A stretch of 64,000 bases of DNA from Streptomyces fagopyri (GCF_009498275.1 NZ_CP045643.1:7254001-7318000); one strand, 5' to 3'. Numbered from the stretch's first letter, positions 40,555-50,026 are shown. Numbers and translations: made by a program. Notes: a model not told the origin generated them from the sequence alone.

Positions 40555-42849
40555 TCAGCCCGCTGTCGGGACCTGTGCTCTGAGCAGAGCCGGCAGACGC
40601 GTGGTGCGCGCCTTCTGCGGGACCTCGGCCACCGCCCGCTGGAGCGCCTGCTCCACCCCGTGGACCACGGACAGATGGCGCTCGGCGCGGCCGAAGGCGG
40701 TGTAGACCCACGGTCTGGTCAGGGCGGCCGCGGCGTCTCCCGGGAGCACCACGACCGCGGCGGGCCAGCGCAGGCCGACCGCCTGGTGCGCGGTGAGCGC
40801 CCACCCGAGACGAACGGAGTGCTCCACCCGCTCCTTCGGTACGACGACGGGGGCGCCCGAGCAGTCCAGGTGCAGCCCGTCGGCGTCGGCCTTGACCACG
40901 TGACCCGGCATCGTCCGGCCCGGTGCGGGGGAGTACGCGATCCGGTCACCCGGGTCGAAGCCCCCGAAGCGGCCGGGGCCGGGGTTCAGCCGTTCCTTGA
41001 GCGCGGTGTTGAGCGCGCGCGTGCCCACCGCGCCGCCGTGCCCCGGGGTGATCACCTGCGTCTGCTCGGCCGGGATGCCGATCGCGCGCGGTACGGAGTC
41101 CGCGACCAGCTGCACGGTGCGGTGCACCGCCTCACCGGCGTCGCGCACCGGCACGATCACGACCTCCTTGCCGGGAGCCTCGACCTGGTTCAGCTCGCCG
41201 ATCCCGACCCCGGAGACCAGCTCGCCGACGGGTCCGGGGTCCGGAGTTCGCGAGGCGACCTGCGGGCACACGCGGGCGGCGAGCAGGTCCGCGAAGACCC
41301 GGCCGGGACCCGCGGACCACAGCACTCCAGGGTCACCGCTCAGGACCAGCCGCGCGCCGTCCGGCAGCGACTCGGCGAGCAGGGCCGCCGTCTCCACGTC
41401 GAGCTGGGGTGCGTCGAGGACGACGAGGAGGTCGAGGTCCAGGGCGCCGTCCGCGTCCCGGCCCGGGCCCTCGGCGCCGGACAGCAGATCCGCGAGGGTG
41501 ACGACGGTGGTGTCCGTCCCGCCCTCGGGCCCGTCCGGCAGATCGCCCGGGGCCGGCCCGGAGGCGCGGAGGTCATGGCCGCCGGCGGTGTGCGTGGCGG
41601 TCCAGGCACGCAGGCCGAGACCGTGCGCGGCACCCAACAGGGCGGCCGTCTCGGCCCGGGAGGCGTCCCCGCCGGTGTGCAGGACGAGGGCGTGGCCGGC
41701 GACCGTGCGGATCAGCTCGGCGGCGGAGCGGCCCGCCGAGGCGGCGGCCTCTTCCCATTCGGCCGCCGAACCGTCGTCCTTCGGCACGGAGTTCATCACC
41801 CGGGCCAGTCCGTCGGCGAGACTCTCCTCGGCCAGCGCGTACCGCTCCAGGCCCACGAGGACGCGCACCGGGCGCTCCTCGGCCTCCCCGTCGTCCTCCT
41901 CGGCGGTGTCGCGTGCGGGGGCCGCCGCGGGAGCCGTCGTCTCCAGCGCGTCCTGGAAGACCAGCGCCTCGCCCTCCGCGAGGGTGCTCTGCACGGCCGC
42001 GTCCGGGTCCGGGACGGCGCGCTGGGAGAGCGCGGCGGCGAGCGCCGGAGCGTCGAGGGCGGTGTGTCCGGCGAGCGCCGCCTGTTCGAGGAGCCACACC
42101 GTGAGCGCGCGGCCGCGTCGCTCGTCGTCCGGACCACACTCGGCGCCGAGCAGCGCGCGGGCGAACCCGTCGGCCTGCTCGGGGCGCACCCCGGTGACCC
42201 GCAGCAGCTGCCAGGGGTCCTCGCGCAGCTGCCCGTCCGCGCCCTCGCCCAGGGCGGCGACGACCTGTGGTGCGAGCCCGTCGGGGGCGCCGCCGCCGGT
42301 CAGGACGGCACGAACGGCCTCGACGGTCCGCGCGGCGGGAACCGCAGCCGCCGGGGGCGCGGCCGGGGCGGACACCGGTCGCGGACGTCGCGCGGGTTCC
42401 GGCACGGTCCCGCGCGGGGCCGGCTCGGGCTCGCGGAAGGCGGTGACCACGGGCTTCTCACCGCTCTCCACGGCCCGTACCGCCGCCAGCAGGTCGGCGG
42501 CCGTCCCGCTGAGGCCCGTACCGGCGGAGATCGGTCCGCGCTTCTCGGCCCTCCGCCGCTCGATCCGCTCCCGCTCCAACCGCTGGGCCGCCAACTCGGC
42601 CTCGGCCTCGGACCGCTGGCCGGCCGCCCCCTCGGTCCCGGCTCCGGCGCCCCCGGCCAGGCCCTCGGCGCTCGGCGACCCGTCCTCGGCGGCGGCTCCG
42701 CCGGTGTCCACGCTTGTGGAGGGCGCGTCACCGGCCCCGGGCGCGTCACCGGCCCCGGGCGCGTCACCGGCCCCGGGCGCGTCGCCCTCCGCCGCGGCGC
42801 CCAGGGCCCCCGGCTCCGCTTCCTCCGTGGTCTCGGGCTCCGTGCTCAC
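40555..42849 (-). CDS. RecD2-like protein with degenerate ATPase motifs
   Basis: This 764-aa protein has a disordered, acidic N-terminus with GDAPGA repeats (about 22-43), a helix-hairpin-helix-like region, and a RecD-type helicase core. The Walker A position reads LHTGGDASRAE (390-400) without the GKT lysine, and Walker B reads VVLDAPQLD instead of a DE-containing box. Motif III (SGDPGVLWSAGPG, 504-516) and motif VI (YTAFGRAERHL, 716-726) are kept. It probably binds DNA or a partner but may not hydrolyse ATP. The GTG start overlaps the AKR stop by four bases. Confidence 0.8.
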   Translation of the reverse strand: MSTEPETTEEAEPGALGAAAEGDAPGAGDAPGAGDAPGAGDAPSTSVDTGGAAAEDGSPSAEGLAGGAGAGTEGAAGQRSEAEAELAAQRLERERIERRRAEKRGPISAGTGLSGTAADLLAAVRAVESGEKPVVTAFREPEPAPRGTVPEPARRPRPVSAPAAPPAAAVPAARTVEAVRAVLTGGGAPDGLAPQVVAALGEGADGQLREDPWQLLRVTGVRPEQADGFARALLGAECGPDDERRGRALTVWLLEQAALAGHTALDAPALAAALSQRAVPDPDAAVQSTLAEGEALVFQDALETTAPAAAPARDTAEEDDGEAEERPVRVLVGLERYALAEESLADGLARVMNSVPKDDGSAAEWEEAAASAGRSAAELIRTVAGHALVLHTGGDASRAETAALLGAAHGLGLRAWTATHTAGGHDLRASGPAPGDLPDGPEGGTDTTVVTLADLLSGAEGPGRDADGALDLDLLVVLDAPQLDVETAALLAESLPDGARLVLSGDPGVLWSAGPGRVFADLLAARVCPQVASRTPDPGPVGELVSGVGIGELNQVEAPGKEVVIVPVRDAGEAVHRTVQLVADSVPRAIGIPAEQTQVITPGHGGAVGTRALNTALKERLNPGPGRFGGFDPGDRIAYSPAPGRTMPGHVVKADADGLHLDCSGAPVVVPKERVEHSVRLGWALTAHQAVGLRWPAAVVVLPGDAAAALTRPWVYTAFGRAERHLSVVHGVEQALQRAVAEVPQKARTTRLPALLRAQVPTAG

Positions 42850-43829
42850 AGCGTGCTCCAGTCGTGATCGGGATAGTGGTGCACCGGTGCCGACACATCG
42901 TCGAGCGCCCGGCGGATCTCGTCAGGAAGACTAAGGGCCTCCACTGACAAAGCGCCCGTGAGCTGCCGCGCGTTGCGCGCGCCGACGATCGGGGCGGCGA
43001 CTCCCGGGCGGTCGCGGATCCAGGCGAGCGCGACCTGAAGCGCCGTGACCGCGAGGCCGTCCGCGGCGGTCGTCACGGCGTCCACGATGCTGCTCGCCGT
43101 GTCGTCCAGGTACGGGGCGACGAAGGGCGCGAGATGCTCCGAGCCGCCCCGGGAGTCGGACGGTGTGCCGCTCCGGTACTTCCCGGTGAGCACGCCCCGG
43201 CCGAGCGGGGAGGAGGGCAGCAGCCCGACGCCCAGGTCGAGCGCCGCGGGCAGCACCTCCCGCTCGACGCCGCGCTGGAGCAGCGAGTACTCCATCTGCG
43301 TACTGGCCAGCCGGGTCCGTGTCCCGGGCGCTGCGAGCTGCCAGGTCGCCGCCTTGGCCAGCTGCCAGCCGCAGAAGTTCGACACCCCCGCGTACCGGGC
43401 GCGGCCGCTGCTGACCGCGAGGTCGAGTGCCTGGAGGGTCTCGTCCAGCGGGGTGCCGGGGTCGAAGGCGTGCACGTGCCACAGATCCACGTAGTCGGTG
43501 CCCAGACGCTGGAGCGAGGCGTCGAGCGCCGACAGAAGGTGTCCGCGCGAGCCGTCGAACCGCCGGTCCGGGTCGGGCACGCTGCCCGCCTTGGTGGAGA
43601 TGACCAGGTCACGGCGGGGGACCAGGCCTTCTATGAGTTGTCCGAGCACGTACTCGGCCTCCCCGTCGCCGTACACGTCCGCGGTGTCGACGAGGTTCCC
43701 GCCCGCTTCCCAGAACACCTTCAACAGCTCCGCGGCGTCATGCTCGTCGGTGTCCCGGCCCCAGGTCAGGGTGCCGAGCCCGATCCGGGACACACGAAGG
43801 CCGGTACGGCCGAGATGCCTCTGCTCCAT
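42846..43829 (-). CDS. aldo/keto reductase
   Basis: This 327-aa TIM-barrel AKR has the catalytic tetrad region LVDTADVYGDGEAEYVLG (Asp, Tyr), Lys in VISTKAG and His in DLWHVHAFDPG. It uses NADPH to reduce carbonyls; the substrate is unknown. ATG 43829 is chosen over an in-frame start 51 bp upstream. Its stop overlaps the start of the RecD-like gene (GTGA), so the two are co-transcribed although no functional link is evident. Confidence 0.9.
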   Translation of the reverse strand: MEQRHLGRTGLRVSRIGLGTLTWGRDTDEHDAAELLKVFWEAGGNLVDTADVYGDGEAEYVLGQLIEGLVPRRDLVISTKAGSVPDPDRRFDGSRGHLLSALDASLQRLGTDYVDLWHVHAFDPGTPLDETLQALDLAVSSGRARYAGVSNFCGWQLAKAATWQLAAPGTRTRLASTQMEYSLLQRGVEREVLPAALDLGVGLLPSSPLGRGVLTGKYRSGTPSDSRGGSEHLAPFVAPYLDDTASSIVDAVTTAADGLAVTALQVALAWIRDRPGVAAPIVGARNARQLTGALSVEALSLPDEIRRALDDVSAPVHHYPDHDWSTL

Positions 43830-43980
43830 GGACGCCGAGATTACTGGCCAGAACTCACCTCGTGGTGGCCCTGTGGACAACCCGGATGATCAGAGCCGCG
43901 ACCCGTTCCTGCCGGGATGCCCGTCCGCGCGCTAGGGTCTCCGGCACAAGGGACGTTACTGATGGGTAAGGGGATCGGCC

Positions 43981-45036
43981 ATGCAGCTCGGGATCAACCT
44001 CGGCTACTGGGGTGCCGGAATGGACGCGGACAATCTGGCCGTCGCCCAGGAGGCCGACCGGCTCGGATACGCCGTCTGCTGGGCCGCCGAGGCCTACGGC
44101 TCCGACGCGGCGACCGTGCTCAGCTGGGTCGCCGCGCAGACCGAGCGCATCGACGTCGGTTCGGCCATCTTCCAGATCCCGGCCCGCCAGCCGGCGATGA
44201 CCGCGATGACCGCCGCCACCCTCGACTCGCTCTCCGGCGGCCGTTTCCGCCTCGGGCTCGGGGTGTCCGGGCCGCAGGTCTCCGAGGGCTGGTACGGCGT
44301 CAAGTTCGACAAGCCGCTGGCCCGGACCCGCGAGTACGTGGAGATCGTACGGAAGGCGATGACCCGGGAGCGGCTCTCGTACGAGGGCGAGCACTGGACG
44401 CTGCCGCTGCCGGGCGGCCCGGGCAAGCCGATCAAGCTGACCGTGCACCCCGAGCGCGAGCACATCCCGCTGTACGTCGCGGCGATCGGCCCGAAGAACC
44501 TGGAGCAGACCGGCGAGATCGCCGACGGCGCGCTGCTGATCTTCCCCTCGGCCGAGCACCTGGAGGACACCGCGATCAAGTACCTGCGCGCCGGCCGGGA
44601 GAAGGCCGGCCGGACGATGGAGGGCTTCGACGTCTGCCCGACGCTGCCGCTGTCCGTCGGTGCCGACAAGGATGTGACGGCGCTCGCCGACATGTTCCGT
44701 CCCTACACCGCGCTGTACGTCGGCGGGATGGGCAGCCGCAAGCAGAACTTCTACAACCAGCTCGCCCAGCGCATGGGGTACGAGAAGGAAGCCGCCGAGA
44801 TCCAGGACAAGTACCTGTCCGGCGACAAGGAGGGCGCCGCCGCCGCCGTCCCGCACGCGCTGATCGACCAGACCACGCTGCTCGGCTCCGTCGACCGCAT
44901 CGCCGACCGTATGGAGGCGTACGCGGCGGCCGGCGTCACCACGCTCACCCTGGCGCCCGCGGGCTTCACGCTGGACGATCGCATCGCCTCGCTGCGGGCC
45001 GGTTCCGACGCCCTGGAGCGCGCCGGTCTGGCGTAA
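43981..45036 (+). CDS. LLM-class F420-dependent oxidoreductase
   Basis: This 351-aa luciferase-like monooxygenase-fold protein begins MQLGINLGYWGAGMDADNLA and has the F420-binding style loop GLGVSGPQVSEGWYG. The family uses reduced F420 or FMN for hydride transfer. GGTAAGGGG supports the ATG; a TAGGGT box near 43933 may be its -10 element. It is monocistronic, ended by a hairpin. The substrate cannot be deduced. Confidence 0.88.
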   Translation: MQLGINLGYWGAGMDADNLAVAQEADRLGYAVCWAAEAYGSDAATVLSWVAAQTERIDVGSAIFQIPARQPAMTAMTAATLDSLSGGRFRLGLGVSGPQVSEGWYGVKFDKPLARTREYVEIVRKAMTRERLSYEGEHWTLPLPGGPGKPIKLTVHPEREHIPLYVAAIGPKNLEQTGEIADGALLIFPSAEHLEDTAIKYLRAGREKAGRTMEGFDVCPTLPLSVGADKDVTALADMFRPYTALYVGGMGSRKQNFYNQLAQRMGYEKEAAEIQDKYLSGDKEGAAAAVPHALIDQTTLLGSVDRIADRMEAYAAAGVTTLTLAPAGFTLDDRIASLRAGSDALERAGLA

Positions 45037-45067
45037 CGCGACGGAATACTTCGACAGGAGAGTTCCG

Positions 45068-45109
45068 CGGCCGTGGTGGGGGCTCGGGGGGTCTTCCCCG
45101 CCACGGCCG
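45068..45109 (+). terminator. hairpin after the F420 oxidoreductase
   Basis: CGGCCGTGG (45068-45076) pairs with CCACGGCCG (45101-45109), extended inside by GGGG/CCCC. Confidence 0.6.
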
Positions 45110-45262
45110 TCACCGTGAACAACGCGCGGGGGCCCGCTCGGTTACGCCCCCCGGCCTCCCCGTCCCTCCTTCGTTCGGCGGATTTGTCCGACACATCGGT
45201 TGCCGGGCCCCCGGCATCCGATTTGACTCGTTTTCTGCGGAACCTGCGGAGAGGTGCGAGTC

Positions 45263-46051
45263 ATGCTTTCGGCCAAGAGTCTGTTCCAGGAGATCCTCGA
45301 CAACGACGAGTCGTTCCGGCTCTTCTGCTCCATCGCCGCCAGCGGGGAATCGCAGGGCGGCTGGGAGAACGGGCGCATCGCCGCGCTCGTCCCCCCGGAC
45401 GAACGCGGGCTCGCGCCGAAGATCGCCCGGCACGGCGCCGACGAGGACAAGCACGGACGGATCTTCAACGCCCTGATGCGGAAGCGGGGTCTCGCCCCGG
45501 TCGCCGTCCCGGCCGACACGGACTACACGATGCTCCTCGAACGCCGGGGCATCGGCCTCGCCCACGAGAAGCTCAGGAGCGAGCGGCCGCTCAGCGTGCG
45601 GGACATCGTCACCTATCTCGCCCACAGCCGGGTCACCGAGCAGCGCGCCTCCGAGCAGATGGACCTGCTGCGCAGGCACTTCGCGGACCATCCCGAGCTC
45701 GGCCGCGCCGTCCGCATGATCTCCGACGACGAGGACCGCCATCTCGCCTACTGCCACGAGGAACTGCTGCGCTTCGCCTCGGCCGGGCACGGCCGCGCCA
45801 TCCAGGGGACGCTGCGCGCCTGCGCGCTCGCCGAGATCCGCGTCTACCGGGACGTGAGCCTCGCGGTGACGGCCCACATGGGGCGCATCCTCGGCTGGCC
45901 CCGGACCAAGGCGGCGACGCTCACCGCCGGTGTCCACGCCGTCTACGCCTACGAGCGGGCGGGCGGCTGGCGCCGCATGGTCTCCCTGAGGATGCCCGAC
46001 CGGCGTGACGCGCTGGGCGGTCCCCCGGCGGCGGCGCACGAGTTCGCGTGA
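45263..46051 (+). CDS. ferritin-like di-iron protein
   Basis: This 262-aa mostly helical protein has carboxylate/histidine motifs DEDKHGR, SRVTEQRASEQ and DDEDRHLAYCHEEL, which could form a di-iron site in a four-helix bundle. ATG 45263 follows GGAGAGG at good spacing; an in-frame GTG three codons earlier is too close. No signal peptide is present. A redox or hydroxylase role is possible; none is known to me for this subfamily. Confidence 0.75.
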   Translation: MLSAKSLFQEILDNDESFRLFCSIAASGESQGGWENGRIAALVPPDERGLAPKIARHGADEDKHGRIFNALMRKRGLAPVAVPADTDYTMLLERRGIGLAHEKLRSERPLSVRDIVTYLAHSRVTEQRASEQMDLLRRHFADHPELGRAVRMISDDEDRHLAYCHEELLRFASAGHGRAIQGTLRACALAEIRVYRDVSLAVTAHMGRILGWPRTKAATLTAGVHAVYAYERAGGWRRMVSLRMPDRRDALGGPPAAAHEFA

Positions 46052-46268
46052 TCCGCGGCCGGGTGGACCTCCGGCTCGGGCGCTCCCCCCGTCGCCGCTC
46101 CGCGTACCCGCTCCGCGCTCCCGCCGACACGCCGATCGCGGGCGCTCCCGCCGTGGCGCCTGGGACCCGGGCGCTCCCGCCGCCTGCCGGGGCCCCGGGG
46201 CGCTCCCGCCGTCGTGCCCGCGGCTCGGCGTTCCCCCGTCGCCGCTCCGTGCGTGAGCGAACTCGTCG

Positions 46269-47267
46269 CTACAGCCAGCCCCTCCGCTTGAAGAGCCGGT
46301 ACAGCAGGATCTCCAGCGTGATCATCCCCAGGACCACCGCCGGGTACCCCCACAGCCAGTGCAGCTCCGGCATGTGGTCGAAGTTCATGCCGTAGACGCC
46401 GGCGATCAGGGTGGGGACCGCGGCCATCGCCGCCCACGCGGAGATCTTCCGCATGTCGTCGTTCTGCCGCACGCTCATCTGCGCGAGATGCGCCGAGAGG
46501 ATGTCCGACACCAGCCGGTCCAGACCCTCCACCGACTCGTTCACCCGCGTCAGATGGTCGTTGACGTCCCGGAAGAAGGGCTGCGCCGCGGCGTTCACGA
46601 ACGGCACCGCGGTTCCGGTCGCGCCGGTTCCGGCGAGCCGGGTCAGCGGCACGGCCAGCGGACCCGTCGCCCGGCGGAACTCCATGACCTGCCGCTTGAA
46701 GGCGTAGATCCTGGACGCGGTGTTCCGCGAGCCCCCGACGGACGGCGAGAAGACCTCGGCCTCCAGTTCCTCCAGGTCGGCGCCCAGCTCGGTCGCCACC
46801 TCCAGGTAGTGGTCCACCGTGGCGTCGGCGATCGAGTAGAGCACCGTCGTCGGCCCGCGCCGCAGCGACTCGGGATCCGCCTCCAGACGGCGTCGTACGG
46901 CCGCGAGCGGTGAACTCTCGCCGTGCCGGACGGTCACCACGAACGAATCCCCGACGAAGACCATCACCTCGCCCGCGGTGACGACGTCACTCTCCGGCTC
47001 GTAGCAGACCGGCTTGAGGACCATGAACAGCGAGTCGTCGTAGACCTCCAGCTTGGGCCGCTGGTGCGCCTTCAACGCGTCCTCGACCGCCAGCGGATGC
47101 AGTCCGAACTCGCTGCTCACGAGATCGAACTCCTGTTCCGTCGGTTCGTTCAGCCCGATCCAGACGAACGCGTCGCCCTCGGCGCGCGCCGTGTCCAGGG
47201 CGTCGGAGAGGTCCTCGGGGCCTTCGGTCCGGCGCCCGGCGCGGTAGATGGCCCAGTCGACGATCAC
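46269..47267 (-). CDS. corA: CorA-family magnesium/cobalt transporter
   Basis: The protein has 332 aa, with a large N-terminal cytoplasmic domain and two C-terminal membrane helices separated by the signature YGMNF (AGVYGMNFDHMPELHW). It forms a pentameric channel for Mg2+ or Co2+. GTG 47267 (VIVDWAIYRAG) is used. It is divergent from the histidine phosphatase gene. The gap 46052-46268 downstream holds loose CGCTCCCGCCGTC-type repeats and no gene. Confidence 0.92.
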   Translation of the reverse strand: MIVDWAIYRAGRRTEGPEDLSDALDTARAEGDAFVWIGLNEPTEQEFDLVSSEFGLHPLAVEDALKAHQRPKLEVYDDSLFMVLKPVCYEPESDVVTAGEVMVFVGDSFVVTVRHGESSPLAAVRRRLEADPESLRRGPTTVLYSIADATVDHYLEVATELGADLEELEAEVFSPSVGGSRNTASRIYAFKRQVMEFRRATGPLAVPLTRLAGTGATGTAVPFVNAAAQPFFRDVNDHLTRVNESVEGLDRLVSDILSAHLAQMSVRQNDDMRKISAWAAMAAVPTLIAGVYGMNFDHMPELHWLWGYPAVVLGMITLEILLYRLFKRRGWL

Positions 47268-47354
47268 GGAGCGTATTCTCCCGCCGCCCCGGCCGGCGCG
47301 CACGCCGGGGCGGCGGTTGTCCACAGGCCCCGCCGGGTCCGGGCGTCACCCGTT

Positions 47355-47360
47355 TACGCT
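47355..47360 (+). promoter_or_regulatory. -10 box TACGCT of a leaderless gene
   Basis: TACGCT ends 7 nt before ATG 47368; no ribosome site is seen. Confidence 0.5.
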
Positions 47361-47367
47361 GGTTCGC

Positions 47368-48054
47368 ATGCCCACCCTGATCCTCGTCCGGCACGGACGC
47401 TCGACCGCCAACACCGCGGGTCTGCTCGCCGGCTGGACCCCCGGCGTCGCCCTCGACGAGCGCGGGGCCCAGCAGGCCGCGGCGCTGCCCGGGCGGCTCG
47501 CCGCGCTGCCGCTCTCCGAAGTCGTCACCAGCCCCCTGCAGCGCTGTCAGGAGACCGTGCAGCCGCTGCTCGACGCCCGGCCCGAGCTGCGCGCGCACAC
47601 CGACGAGCGCATCGGCGAGGCGCACTACGGCGACTGGTCCGGCCGCAAGCTCGCCGAGCTGAGGGACGAGCCGCTGATGGAGGTCGTCCAGGCGCATCCG
47701 TCCGCGGCCGCCTTCCCCGGCGGCGAGTCGATGCGCGCCATGCAGACCCGTGCCGCCGAGGCGGTACGCGAGTGGAACGCGCGCGTGGAGCGCGACCACG
47801 GCAGCGACGCCGTCTACCTCATGTGTTCGCACGGCGACATCATCAAGTCCCTCGTCGCCGACGCACTCGGACTTCACCTGGATCTCTTCCAGCGGATCTC
47901 TGTGGAACCGTGTTCCATCACCGCGATCCGCTACACACGACTGCGTCCGTTCCTCGTCCGCCTCGGGGACACCGGCGATCTCGCCTCCCTGGCGCCGCGC
48001 GAGGAGCCCCCGAGCGGCGACGCCCCGGTCGGGGGCGGTGCGGGCGCACCGTGA
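47368..48054 (+). CDS. histidine-phosphatase (MSMEG_4193-type phosphomutase)
   Basis: This 228-aa protein begins MPTLILVRHGRSTANTAGLL with the RHG catalytic motif, then TSPLQRCQETV and CSHGDIIKSLVADALG with the second catalytic His. It belongs to the actinobacterial MSMEG_4193 family that is usually found next to a DUF3090 protein and the SCO1664-family protein, as here, just before mshC. Its substrate is unknown. It is the likely first gene of that operon. Confidence 0.88.
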   Translation: MPTLILVRHGRSTANTAGLLAGWTPGVALDERGAQQAAALPGRLAALPLSEVVTSPLQRCQETVQPLLDARPELRAHTDERIGEAHYGDWSGRKLAELRDEPLMEVVQAHPSAAAFPGGESMRAMQTRAAEAVREWNARVERDHGSDAVYLMCSHGDIIKSLVADALGLHLDLFQRISVEPCSITAIRYTRLRPFLVRLGDTGDLASLAPREEPPSGDAPVGGGAGAP

Positions 48055-48175
48055 TCGTCGGCCGCAGTAGGGTGAAGCGGTCGAAGCAGCGCATCAGTTG
48101 TCAGCAAGTCGTCAGCAACCGATGCGGGCCGACGCAGTCAGCCGGTCCGCATGCCGAATCCAATGGAGACAGGAC

Positions 48176-48766
48176 GTGTCCCGTCAGGTGTTCCTCTACG
48201 ACCCCCCGGACCGTTTCGTGGCCGGTACGGTCGGGTTGCCCGGGCGCCGTACCTTCTTCCTGCAGGCCTCCTCGGGCCCCCGGGTGACCAGCGTGGCGCT
48301 GGAGAAGACCCAGGTCGCCGCACTCGCCGAACGCATGGACGAACTCCTCGACGAGGTCGTACGGCGTACCGGCGGCATCGCCCCGGTCCCGGCCGTCGCC
48401 TCGGGCGAGGTGTCCGACACCGCCCCCCTCGACACGCCCGTCGAGGAGGAGTTCCGGGTCGGCACCATGGCGCTGGCCTGGGACGGTGACGAGCAGCGCA
48501 TGATCGTCGAGGCGCAGGCCCTCGTGGAACTCGACGCCGACTCCGACGAGGACCTCGCCGACGCCGAGGAACGGCTCCTCCAGGACGAGGAGAACGGTCC
48601 GCCGATGCTCCGCGTCCGGCTCACCGGCGCGCAGGCCCGGGCCTTCGCCAAGCGCGCCCTCGATGTCGTCAACGCCGGCCGGCCGCCCTGCCCGCTGTGC
48701 AGCCTCCCGCTCGACCCGGAAGGACACGTATGTCCGCGCCAGAACGGATACCGCCGCGGAGCGTGA
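48176..48766 (+). CDS. DUF3090 family protein
   Basis: This 196-aa protein starts VSRQVFLYDPPDRFVAGTVG and ends with a zinc-knuckle-like CPLCSLPLDPEGHVC. It is the conserved partner (TIGR03847/DUF3090) of the histidine phosphatase and the SCO1664-family protein. GGAGACAGG lies upstream of the GTG. It overlaps the next gene by 37 bp. Function unknown. Confidence 0.88.
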   Translation: MSRQVFLYDPPDRFVAGTVGLPGRRTFFLQASSGPRVTSVALEKTQVAALAERMDELLDEVVRRTGGIAPVPAVASGEVSDTAPLDTPVEEEFRVGTMALAWDGDEQRMIVEAQALVELDADSDEDLADAEERLLQDEENGPPMLRVRLTGAQARAFAKRALDVVNAGRPPCPLCSLPLDPEGHVCPRQNGYRRGA

Positions 48767-49557
48767 CCACGGCCGACCTGCTCGCCCAGGGCGAGCTGAA
48801 GGTGCGCGGACAGATCCGTGAGGCCTCGAACGCGGTGCTGTACTGCTCCGTCTCGTACGAGGGCCGCGACGCGTTCTGCGTCTACAAGCCCGTCGCCGGG
48901 GAGCGCCCCCTGTGGGACTTCCCGGACGGGACCCTGGCGCAGCGCGAGGTCGCCGCGTACGAGGTCTCCGAGGCGACCGGATGGGGGCTGGTGCCGACCA
49001 CCGTGCTGCGCGACGGACCCTACGGCGAGGGCATGTGCCAGCTGTGGGTCGAGGCGTCCCCGGAGGACGACGGGGCCGGTCTGCTCGCCCTGGTGGACGA
49101 CGAGGAGCCCGCGGAGGGCTGGAAGGCCATCGGCTTCGCCGAGGTGGGCGAGGGCCGTACGGCGCTGCTCGTGCACGCCGACGACACCCGGCTGCGCCGG
49201 CTCGCCGTCCTCGACGCCGTGATCAACAACGCCGACCGCAAGGGCGGCCATCTGCTGCCCACCGGTGAGGGGCGGCTGTACGGCATCGACCACGGGGTCA
49301 CCTTCAACGCGGACAACAAGCTGCGCACGCTGCTGTGGGGCTGGGCCGGGGAGCCGCTGACCCCGGAGGCGGTCGAGGTCCTTACCGGGCTGCGGGACGG
49401 TCTGGCGCCCGGCGCCCCGCTCGCCACCCGGCTGGCCGAACTCATCACCACCGCCGAGATCGACGCCACGCGCGACCGCGTCGGGGCGATGCTCACCTCG
49501 GGGAAGCATCCGGAACCGAGCGGGGAGTGGCCGGCGATTCCTTGGCCACCGGTGTGA
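48730..49557 (+). CDS. SCO1664-family (TIGR03843) protein
   Basis: This 275-aa protein has a kinase-like (PI3/4-kinase-related) pattern: VCVYKP-type lysine region (AFCVYKPVAGERPLWDFPDG), then NNADRKGGHLL and YGIDHGVTF, which look like catalytic and metal-binding loops. It overlaps the DUF3090 gene by 37 bp and has GAAGGAC upstream. Conserved linkage with mshC suggests a role near mycothiol or cysteine metabolism; this is inference. A tandem repeat starts right at its stop codon. Confidence 0.85.
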   Translation: MSAPERIPPRSVTTADLLAQGELKVRGQIREASNAVLYCSVSYEGRDAFCVYKPVAGERPLWDFPDGTLAQREVAAYEVSEATGWGLVPTTVLRDGPYGEGMCQLWVEASPEDDGAGLLALVDDEEPAEGWKAIGFAEVGEGRTALLVHADDTRLRRLAVLDAVINNADRKGGHLLPTGEGRLYGIDHGVTFNADNKLRTLLWGWAGEPLTPEAVEVLTGLRDGLAPGAPLATRLAELITTAEIDATRDRVGAMLTSGKHPEPSGEWPAIPWPPV

Positions 49558-49559
49558 GG

Positions 49560-49627
49560 CCACCACCGGTGTGAGGCCGTCGGCCGGGTGGGGCCACCAC
49601 CGGTGTGAGGCCGTCGGCCGGGTGGGG
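49560..49627. repeat. 34-bp tandem repeat, two full copies
   Basis: CCACCACCGGTGTGAGGCCG plus 14 bases occurs at 49560-49593 and 49594-49627. A partial copy (CCACCGGTGTGAGGC) reaches back into the last codons and stop of the SCO1664-family gene. Confidence 0.85.
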
Positions 49628-50014
49628 CCGTCGCTCCGAGGCCGCCGCCTGTCCGCCGCCGTCACCTTTCCGGGGTCGCCTGCGGGGCGGGATCACCCGG
49701 CGGGCCGGGAGCGCCCGTCGATGTGAGGAACCCGACGTGGCGGATGCGGCCGGGTGGGTGTGTGCGCCTGATACACGCCGGGGGTGCCGCTCTCCTGGCG
49801 TCATCGGCGCACACCCGTGCGACAACACCCTCGACGTACGGTCATATGACCCGATATGCGCAGGTGTGCGGGCCTGTCGGTTGCGCCGAGACCCGGCTCC
49901 GCCGCTCCGGCGCGGGCCGGGAAGGGGCGCCGATGCACAGTGCGAGGCGTCCCACAAGAGGGCCTTACGAGCCGTCAGTCCTGGTCCGGTTCGTATACGG
50001 AAGTTCCGTCCGGT

Positions 50015-50020
50015 TAGGCT
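50015..50020 (+). promoter_or_regulatory. -10 box TAGGCT of leaderless mshC
   Basis: TAGGCT ends 6 nt before ATG 50027, with no Shine-Dalgarno sequence. Confidence 0.5.
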
Positions 50021-50026
50021 CATGAC

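Larger units (their letters stand above)
49558..50026 (+). other. mshC upstream region without a gene
   Basis: No gene is evident. It contains the 34-bp repeat at its left end, a 12-bp perfect palindrome GGTCATATGACC (49840-49851) that could be an operator, and the mshC -10 box at 50015-50020. Confidence 0.55.
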
